DNA of 64,000 bases from assembly GCA_921293015.1 (NCBI GenBank), contig OV121082.1, positions 27,603,497 through 27,667,496 of the forward strand, read 5' to 3'. A program made the translations under genes and the position numbers. Below are positions 55,750-64,000 of the stretch, one piece after another; position 1 is the stretch's first letter; every line of letters starts with the position of its first letter. Under the pieces are notes generated by a model. It saw only the letters and a program-made list of their open reading frames with translations. It was not told the DNA's origin and did not search any database. Origin of the DNA: Phorcus lineatus (taxonomy: Eukaryota > Mollusca > Gastropoda > Trochida > Trochidae).

Positions 55750-57290
55750 CTAGACTGCAGAAACTCGAACAAACCTTTAGAGGATTCAAATTCTTTGAAG
55801 AGTACCTCCTTAGGGTACTATTGCATAAAAATCGTTACTTTTGGCTATATGACAGGTAAGTTCTCAACACAGATACCACCACTAGAGACATGTTCGCCGT
55901 ACCAAAGGAACAGGTACATCTGCTACCCTTGGGGTAAACTGTCTAAGGCCTGAAAATACCTTGCACTTTCAAGCCGAGCCCCTTTTTTGGGGTGAAAAAG
56001 GAGCTACAGGTGAAAAATAAATAACCATAGGCCATTCATCTTCCATCTGGACTGAAGGAACTCAAGCACCGGCACTAGACCTGCAGAATAGGGCTCGAGT
56101 AGACTTCCATTTCCACAACAGTGTGCATAACAGGCCCATCTATCCTCGTACAAAATGTTCAGAGAATCTCAACTTGAAGGCAGTAATGTGTCTGCAACTC
56201 ATGCATTGACAAAGGCAAAGCCACTCACTAAATCAAAGGATTCGGGTTTGGCGCCCCTTCCAGTTCCAGATGGAGTTAATGGAGTCAAGTGAAGGTGTTC
56301 GTGGTCGGACCTTAACTGAGGTAGGCTGGGCCCCCTGAGTTCGAGTCGGAAACTCTGCTGATCAGGTGAGCCGCGTCCAGGGATAGACGTCGATGGGTCC
56401 TGCTGGAGAGTTGGTGCAGACGGAGCACACCAAATCATCGTGTTGGTCCTCAACAAGGCAGGTTGGGAATGTTCCCCCCACAATTAAAGCATCACTTGAA
56501 TGATTGCAGTAACCATACTAAGTACTTTAGCTCTGACAAGCTTGGCAACTAAATCAGTTTTGACAAGTTAAAGCCAGGAGAGCGCAATCTTATTGTGCAC
56601 CTATCATAGCGACTGGCTCAGTTCCCTCCTCCCCCACACATCCTTCCACCATAATTCAGAGCCAGTGCCTCCACCTAGGAAGATTCAAAACTTCCCCTCG
56701 TCAAGCCTTCTGGAAGGATTTCAGGATTGTTTGCTCTGTCCCCAAACTGAGTCAAACTCCAGTTCTGAGGCTTGAACTCAGAGGTCACATGAAGATTGCT
56801 CCGGTGACGGACTTTAACCTTGGCAAACAATGGTCCGAGACCTTGAATAACAAATGGCCCCTCGTCCAGCATTTCTGCAGAAAGTAGGCCAGCGCCTGTA
56901 AACTAGGTAAGACAGTCACGCCAAGGCCATGTTACAAAGACCACTCCCTGGGAATTCATAGGAAAACCATTACCTCATCTGAGTTTGGCAACTGCATCAC
57001 GAAACATCATCTGCACAGACCACAATTGACCTGCAAGTAAATCTTTAAGGACGTCAATCAATCTAAGACGAGGAAAAAACAGTGTATGCAGTACCAGTAT
57101 AGCAGTAGCAGTTCCTGCCTGCAACAACTCTCTGAAAAAGACCTTCCTGGTCTTCTGTGTGAATACATAAATAGGAACGCGAAATATGCGATAAAAAGAA
57201 AATATGCAATTATATGCAATTATTATGCAAGTATAAGTCCATGACCACATGGTTTTGCACACAAAGGAGAAATGTGAATTCATTAACAGT
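55750..57290 (-). mobile_element. Upstream part of the YR element, unassigned frames
   Basis: Includes an inverted-repeat arm shared with 32349-32683 (CTCGAACAAACCT.. at 55758) and several GC-richer minus frames: 56199-56483 (SIPGRGSPDQQSFRLELRGP), 56675-56872 (FVIQGLGPLFAKVKVRHRSN), 56975-57283 (TRKVFFRELLQAGTATAI). Their composition differs from the AT-rich host. By position they would be the gag-RT-RNase H part of the same element, but I cannot match catalytic motifs. Confidence 0.35.
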
Positions 57291-57299
57291 GGGTAAAAT

Positions 57300-58230
57300 T
57301 TTATGAATCAGTCATTGGAGAAGCAGAATTTTGAAGTTAACTCATTAACATTTAACGCCGAGACAGCTTCACGACTCAACGCCTGGGCCGCTGACCACAC
57401 AAGCTGCTCGCTGTAGCGAGACCAATTAGGTCAAAGCACCGCTCATTTTGCGACAGGCTTTGAGGGCGAGCATTGAAGGGAAATTGTCTAGCCTTGTACC
57501 ATAAAGTCTTGATTGTTTTCTGTTTCATGAAGATAAACTGCAGGTGCTGAATATGGATACTTTACAGGAATATAACATGTGATATTTCACCATTTGAGTT
57601 TTCATTTTGCTGTTTGTACGATTTCAATTCATAAACATATTCAAAGATGTTCATAGAGTGAGAGAGAGTGAAATTTTTTTTATTGTCTCACTAAATACAA
57701 TTAACAAGTAAACTGCATAAGATATCGCACCTTTTATATTCGTCAAAAGGTTATGAGAGACAATTTTTCTTACTTATACCTAAACAACAGTGTTAAAGAA
57801 CAACAAATAATAAACACGGACACACATTTACATATTATAATATATATAGCATATACATAACCAAATATCACTTATAAGCGTTTGTCAATCTTCATGTTAG
57901 AATGTCTTTCTCAATCTACCTAATAACACATAAACATGTAACGTACCTCATATTTTCACATGTTGATTTACATGCATTTTCATTTGTAAATACAAATACT
58001 GCATGTCTGCACACCATGTTAAGTAAATACAGTGTGTCGGTATTTCAACTATATGAAAAATAATTAAGAATGTATGGAAATGATATCACGATTTTAGAGA
58101 TATCACGCAAGTTACATAAATGAATGCAAAAGTAGTCGAATTATTAGATAGAAACATATTCATATGAAGAATTGACCTGTTGTTAACATACCTATCAAAA
58201 GTGCATGTCATATCACTTCACAGGTTAGCT
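57300..58230. other. No gene seen
   Basis: Contains a TTTAACGCCGAGACAGC phrase near 57350 and otherwise AT-rich DNA with a TATA-rich patch at 57835-57860. No frame, exon-like segment or clear repeat is supported. Confidence 0.5.
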
Positions 58231-58232
58231 AC

Positions 58233-60079
58233 ATTATTAGCATCTTCCTACGCAAAGACTAACTATTGCCAGTCTCGAACTGTCCAAGTTAACCCTTGCT
58301 GCTGACACAAGACTTTCCTGTGCTAGCTCTTTAGCTCACTGCAAAGGAATTAGATAGTCCAATCAGAAAGCTCCTAGCAAAAGCTACTCGAACAAACATG
58401 GCTGCGCCCATGTCGCAGTCCGTCGACTGAAAGATTTGTAAAGTGAAAGTGCAACCTCCAAGCGATGAACAATATATTCAAGTTCATTTATGTTTATAGT
58501 CAATTTGCGTCATTATTTTTCTACAACCCTATAGCGGAAAGCGGCCTGTCAAAGAATTTATTCTTAAATTGCTTCGGTGAACTAATCAAGCTCGATAAAA
58601 TTGACCATGATTTGAAGCACTGACTCGATGCACTACGCCCGGCAAGCCTTTATTTCCTGTCATCGTACAATTGTTTTATCTTTTGTGCTTGCAAAAACTT
58701 TATTGAATACCTGTTGAACCGAAACATTGAATAAATTTTACATAAATTAACCGATAAAATTTGAACATCTCGCCATGTCATAACACTCGAAATGTAGTAG
58801 CCTGCGACCTCTATGTATTGCGGTAGTAAACGTTACTCTCAACAAACTTTACTTCTTGCAATCAACCAGGTATGTTGACGTGTACCATTTAAATATCATG
58901 TCGTCAATAAAAAAAATTAAAAAAGTAAAACAATTGTTATATTTACTTCCATTTCACTGATTTCATTGGGTCATTTTCATTTTGGAAAATATTACTTTGG
59001 TACTTGGTATGTGCTTTGATATAAATATTATTCTCTCTCCGTGAAATATTTCCCGTTTGGCTTGTACGTGTGTTTGTGAACAGTTGGATAATAAAAAATG
59101 AGACTTGTGCACATGAGAAAGATAGACAATTGTTATGTTCTTGATATGGTGTCAAAGCTTACCAACTAAAAAGGTGTGCCCGGTAAAACTAAGACAAGTT
59201 AGGTCCATTTTTGTAGTAATTGTACCAGAATATTTTTCCTAGTTTTGCAAATGTTTTTATCTAATCTTAATATCAACTAAAATTAAATTAAATTTATTGT
59301 AATGATAATATTACTTTATTTCGTTCACAGATATTAATTTATCAATTAAATCATAATTGCCCTGAAAATAGGGCACCTCTGTTAATATACATTGCATAGA
59401 CAATATATACTATTCATTGTATGTCTAAAAATATTTTCTCCCCTATTATTGGATTTTCACATATTTTCAAGGATAATTTTTCAGCTTTTTAGGAATAAAC
59501 AATGTGTAAACTGTACTTATTTGATGATAAAATACAATTATATCATGGTTTATTTTTTTTCAAAATGACTATTTTCCCCTTTCTACTGCATCCAATAATT
59601 GGTCTAGTATTGTTACAAAACAGTTACTATGCACTTCTTTGAGGGTAGTTCTAAAACTACTCTGAGGGTAGAACTAAAACATCCAATCAAACAAGGAATT
59701 AAACTGACTGTAAGGGGAGGCTGGAGCAGTCATATGTTATTTATTAACCAAAACCGGTCCTGATAACAACAAAAACATCTTCTCCGTCCATCAATACATT
59801 TATAAACTGAATCGTCTTGTTTGAAAGGTTTGCAATGCCAACTTCTTTGTAACCTGATCAAACAGGTCACTTTCAATGGGCGCGGCCATTTTGATTATAT
59901 CGCAAATGACACGGCGTCGCCGATTGGCCATAGTAAGGAAGGTAACTGGAGATAACTAAAACTCGCCAGTGAGGGCGCTGGTATCAAGCCAGAAAAGTCT
60001 TATCTCGGCAGCAAGGGTTAACTTGGACAGTTCGATACTGGCAATAGTTAAGCTTTGCGTAGGAAGATGCATTATTAGT
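58233..60079. mobile_element. Non-autonomous element with about 88-bp inverted repeats
   Basis: The left arm (58233-58320) and right arm (59992-60079) are inverted copies: CATCTTCCTACGCAAAG, AACTATTGCCAGT, GAACTGTCCAAGTTAACCC, TTGCTGC and AAGACTTTCCTG. TTAACCCTTGCTGC inside each arm is piggyBac-like (TTAA at 58289-58292 and 60018-60021, inner element 58293-60017, 1725 bp), but the inversion extends about 50 bp beyond the TTAA. The interior has no coding frame. A direct TCTGAGGGTAG-type pair lies near 59640-59670. Confidence 0.68.
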
Positions 60080-60689
60080 ATTGACCAAGTGATTTATTCT
60101 ATTGGGACGGTATCAACTCTAATTATAATTTAACATGTGCACTAGAAATGTACCGCAAATTAAATCCAACATTTGAACTCAAAAGAATACAAATAGGAAT
60201 GAATTGTCATCTTAACAAAGTAACTATTTCTCATACAGAAGATTTCATCACAACACGAACGCCTTCAAGGTGCATCAATTACAGGTAATACTTGTGAATA
60301 TGTATAGAACAATGGGCGTAGCACCATGAAGAAAATTATCCAATGATATAACGAACTTTATTCTACAATTGTTACATGACAAAGATTAGCGGCACGTATA
60401 CAGGTAAATTACTACATAATTGTTTTTTTAGTCAATAGAGTTGCACAATATCTCGTTACTGTGATCTGATTGAATGATTATTCACAGGAGTATCACTAAT
60501 TCAGCCGATACCCGATGAACATGAAAGTGTATCCATGATGAAATGATAACATATTACAACTGGCTTGACTGGCTCTGTATCTATCACAGAAAAGAAGACA
60601 GTTTGTATTGACAAATTATTACAGGTTATCCTCTGGTAATGATGTTTTTTTCATTAAAAAACTATATAAACCTTAATATTTTCCCCTAC

Positions 60690-60850
60690 AAAAAAAAATC
60701 CTAAAAAGATGTTGCGAAAACATTGCCGCAACATCTCCGCAAGAGTTTTGAGCAAAATTTTACCATTGCCGTTAGCGGAAGGATTTGTGGCAGGCTGTAA
60801 AGCAATAAAATATTGAAAAAGGTGTTGCGGCAATGTATTACAGTGTCCAA
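60690..60850. repeat. Single diverged unit of the 61.7-62.1 kb repeat
   Basis: Shares GCCGCAACAT, AGCAATAAAATATT and GGTGTTGCGGCAATGTATTA with the tandem units at 61740-62075. Confidence 0.65.
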
Positions 60851-61739
60851 TCTAGTACGAGCGATCGCGCAATTCACGCTAAAAAAATCAAATCACCCCT
60901 CATAAAAAAATCAGTGTGCGATCTGTCGCGCACAGTTATTTTGGCCCGTATTCTATAAATAGAGATAAAAAGCTTTAATTTTGCAAAGTATTGTTGTGAA
61001 AAAAGGTTGTTACGGCCTATAATTAATATATAAACAATCGTAAAATCATATCTCACGGCGAGTAGTTACCGATGCATTTCATGTCTAAAAATAGCAACAG
61101 AATAAAACACCATCTGTGATTGGCCCTCTTGTAAAGATCACGTAATCTAAGCCAATCATAATGCTTGATACAAACATCTACCAAATCACTGTACTTGTTA
61201 TTTCTCGTGTTTTCACAGCTTTCAAAGTTTAATTCTTAACAAATGAAGGTAGGACCTTAGGTTTCATTTGAAAATATGTTATAATAATTGGTTCTATCCA
61301 ATACTGTTCTCATCAATTCTGTCGTCAGTGATATCTTGTTTTGGTTCTTATTTTGTTGATCATATTTACGGGACCGATTTGATTATTGAAGAATTCATAT
61401 TCAGACTCAGTGGCACGATTTCTTTTAACAAAATATTTTCTGTGATTTCCAATAAATAATTGCATGAATGTACTGTTTTCAACCTCACCAACATGTAATT
61501 ATTTGCGTAGGTGAAGCGCTGACATGAATCGATTAACGTTTATTCACTAGTTACAATCCGATACCTTGTAAAACTCGTACATAAAATCTGATGAAGTTAC
61601 AGATACTGAATATTTCCAGTTTTCAAAAGCAACTAATTAACAACCCCCTCAACCCCCCCCCTCCTACTTTTTGAAAATCCCCCCTCTTTTTTTTACCATG
61701 GGGCGACTAATCCCCCCTTGTTTTCCAGTCCTGGAATGG

Positions 61740-62075
61740 ACACTGGTATTAGCAACCCAGTCCTAATTGGCAACATTGCCAGAAGATAATTGGCCCTGCG
61801 GAGACGCTTTGGAGGGGTATCTTTTGGCTGCAAGGCAATAAAATATTTAAAAGGTGTTGCAGCAATGTATTAACTACCTAGTCCTTCTTGTGGAGACCCT
61901 TCCGCAACATTGCCAGAAGATAATTTACCCGGTGGACATGCTTTGGAAGGGTATCTTTTGACAGCAAAGCAATAAAATATTTCAAAAGTTGTTGCAGCAA
62001 AGTATGAACAACCCAGTCCCCTTTTCTAAGAGACACTTCCGCAACATTGCCTCAAATTTGCTCAAGATAATTAAT
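61740..62075. repeat. Tandem repeat, about 125-bp units, 2.5-3 copies
   Basis: Each unit contains CCGCAACATTGCCAGAAGAT, TGCTTTGGAAGGGTATCTTT and AGCAATAAAATATTTCAAAA. The unit ends in a GTTGCAGCAA..TAT phrase complementary to its own TTGC..CAAC start. The window also holds a lone copy at 60690. Confidence 0.8.
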
Positions 62076-62099
62076 TTAAAAGTGTAACTTTCCTGTGAG

Positions 62100-64000
62100 G
62101 GAGAAATGGGAATGAAAAGTTCAAATGCTTTGGAAGAGAATCTAGTAAGTTTAGCAACTAATGCATTGTCCAAAAGCATAAAGCATGCAACTCATATATT
62201 TATATTTAAGAAATTAACCAGCTTGTGCAAATAATTCTAAGCTTATTTGAATACCTCTCTGAGATACAAGAAAAAATAACATGCCATGGTCCATTTATTA
62301 AACATCACTTTAATTCTGATTTCTTTAAATATTTACTTATTTATAGGTGCCAAATATGTTTATCATTATACCTGATTCATAGTCTTAACAAGTCACTTAT
62401 TAACTCTCCCTCTTAAACCTGTAGAAAATAATATGTCATTAAGTAAAGTTTCTGAAATGGAGTATTCATCTTTTTTCAAACAAGTAGAATTTGTAAATAC
62501 ATATGTAAATTAAAGTAGGTTCAGTTGTGGTTATAATGTTTACCTAGTGTGAAATATTTATAAAATATGAGAAAATAACATCCAGTATAGACTTTATACA
62601 CTTACAATCCATTTTGGTTGGAAGAAAAGAGGTCATTTTATGTTTTATGAATTAGAAATATGAACAACTTGAGGGAAGATTCTTCTATGAAAGAGCACAT
62701 TGATGACTGGAGAAATATATTGAAATTGTTATTATAACAACATACCTTCTAAAAGTTTTAAAGCTTCTATACAATTGTTGCTAAAAAAAAGCTTTTTGTT
62801 TTGTCCAGGTTTCAGAGAGATAATGCGAGGAACAAAGCTTGTGTATAGCCAACAGTCTTACTATTTCCTGTGATTTCTATGACATCAAGGTAATTAACTT
62901 TATGAGGGACAGGTGCCAACTCTGACAATGCATACACAGACATGATGTTTGCACAACACTTAATGCTAGTGTGTCAGTTGAGACTGCCCAACACCTGGTA
63001 TAATTACATAACACTACTTTCACTTTCACAAAAATCACTCACCAGTTTAATGAATCTCAGTCTGCTTAGGTTAAAATTTCAGTAAAAAGACATGAAAATT
63101 CAAATTAAAAATAAAAATGGAAAGTAGATTTAAATTGTCATTATTCATTCAGGAAAGATAACAAAGTAATATAATATTTTAAAAAATACAATTGGGAATA
63201 CATGTTATCAAAACAGTGTTTAAAGTTTCACTTTTCCAGTAAATGATTGAACTAAAAAGTAAGTTTTGACAAAATATCACACCAGGATACAAGAAAGACA
63301 ACAATGAAATATATTGATTCCCTGTCTTTAAAAGCTTATAAAATGATTTGTATGTGATTATCTTCAGAAATAAAAATCAACCTTCACACTTTTTCACCTT
63401 ATGGTCCAGTGTTGCCTTAATAGTATAGTGTATAAGCTTACTTTACAGTACTGAAATTTAAGAAAAGGTGGTAGAGATAGGGTCTATGACTGAGGCTAAA
63501 ATCTGATCAGTCAGTCCCTTCAGCCAGCCAATCGGAGGCCACAGAGAGTTTGCCCACATCGGACTGTCTAATTGAGGGTAAACAAGAGAGGGGCAGGGAC
63601 ACTGTTAGGCCACCATCATGGATGAAACTTCGAAGCAGGTTACAACTTACATTTCTCACAAGACTGTGTCAAGGATTGGCTTTTAGTAACTAAAAGGTGA
63701 GTGAGCAAACTTTCTTAGCTTTCCCTTGTTTCATTTCAGTGCAAAATCAAAGTATCAAATATTATACAGGTATTCGAAATCTCTTGACAGAAAAAATGAA
63801 GCCAATTTGAAAGAATGTGAAGTTTTCGTTTTTGAAATTTTGAAATGTTTTACATGTTGACTGTTTGATACATTTATTATGTAGTATTGATAATGTACAT
63901 GTATATTTATTCTATCAAAGTTAAGTCGGACGCTGTGACATGAGCTCTCGAGAAGTGATGTGAAAAACATAAGTTTGGTGGAATACTTTTGGCTTAAATT
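62100..64000. other. No recognised gene; possible promoter-like segment
   Basis: AT-rich with no convincing exon. At 63520-63680 the DNA becomes GC-richer with AGCCAATCGG (CCAAT-type) and then CCACCATCATGGATG, a good start context opening a 22-codon frame (MDETSKQVTTYISHKTVSRI, GF, stop at TAG) before a consensus AAAAG|gtgagt. It could be the first exon of a plus-strand gene or chance. A small candidate minus exon at 62746-62780 is listed under findings. Confidence 0.35.

Noticed and set aside
63380-63425. Minus segment ATLDHK with AAG|gtgaaa donor as a Rab11-FIP exon
   Set aside because: The acceptor lacks a pyrimidine tract and the 18-nt segment is too short to judge.
1-64000. CRISPR-like arrays or a prokaryotic defence system
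   Set aside because: All tandem repeats here are head-to-tail without unique spacers, there are no cas-like genes, and the spliced exons and retroelements show eukaryotic DNA.

Overview
The window looks like animal nuclear DNA, most likely from a mollusc and probably a bivalve. Coding sequence is sparse, split into short phase-compatible exons with GT..AG borders, and buried in AT-rich DNA full of decayed transposons, minisatellites and satellite arrays. A short retroposed tail with (ACTC)n and the repeats ending in AGCTCATCAGG or GATGAGCTAAAAAT resemble repeats I know from molluscan genomes. The species assignment is inference.

Host genes. The one clear host gene lies on the minus strand. 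Five small exons (47268-47358, 47117-47169, 31040-31121, 25496-25612, 6917-7054) join in consistent phase into an unbroken coiled coil of about 160 residues. I read it as the C-terminal half of a class II Rab11-family interacting protein (Rab11-FIP3/FIP4, the nuclear fallout family). The gene spans at least 40 kb here; its N-terminal part and its C-terminal Rab11-binding domain are not identified in the window. A THAP zinc-finger ORF (27233-27514, plus strand) lies inside one of its introns and ends in a GATA microsatellite.

Mobile DNA by region. 0.26-4.1 kb: a decayed piggyBac copy (minus) interrupted by a pogo/Tigger-like element. 4.3-9.5 kb: a LINE tail, dispersed repeats and TTAA-flanked end modules. 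9.5-13.7 kb: a transposase-less relative of the piggyBac family built from about ten degenerate internal repeats, holding a solo LTR. 14.4-15.9 kb: gag/RT remnants of a DIRS-like retrotransposon. 18.5-20.5 kb: an LTR-like promoter segment, a hairpin MITE and a LINE fragment. 20.9-24.6 kb: a nearly complete DIRS-type tyrosine-recombinase retrotransposon (gag, RT, RNase H, YR). 32.3-33.5 kb: a YR fragment. 34.0-36.5 kb: a pogo relic and a Polinton/Maverick-type pre-polymerase fragment. 36.6-38.4 kb: a terminal repeat split by a second pogo-like element. 38.4-41.5 kb: a 145-bp satellite. 42.3-45.5 kb: a second piggyBac copy (plus). 47.4-47.95 kb: a 33-bp minisatellite next to a host exon. 51.4-52.9 kb: a 28-bp array and a 148-bp array. 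52.9-57.3 kb: more DIRS-type gag and YR fragments. 58.2-60.1 kb: a non-autonomous element with long inverted repeats. 60.7-62.1 kb: tandem 125-bp-class repeats.

Several insertions can be read against their empty sites because the host repeat occurs twice in the window. Both pogo-like elements show a TA duplication this way. The most biologically interesting prediction is a pair of phase-identical, apparently mutually exclusive exons (53 nt and 17 nt) separated by a 42-nt intron in the Rab11-FIP gene. No RNA gene, CRISPR array or prokaryote-type operon is present.
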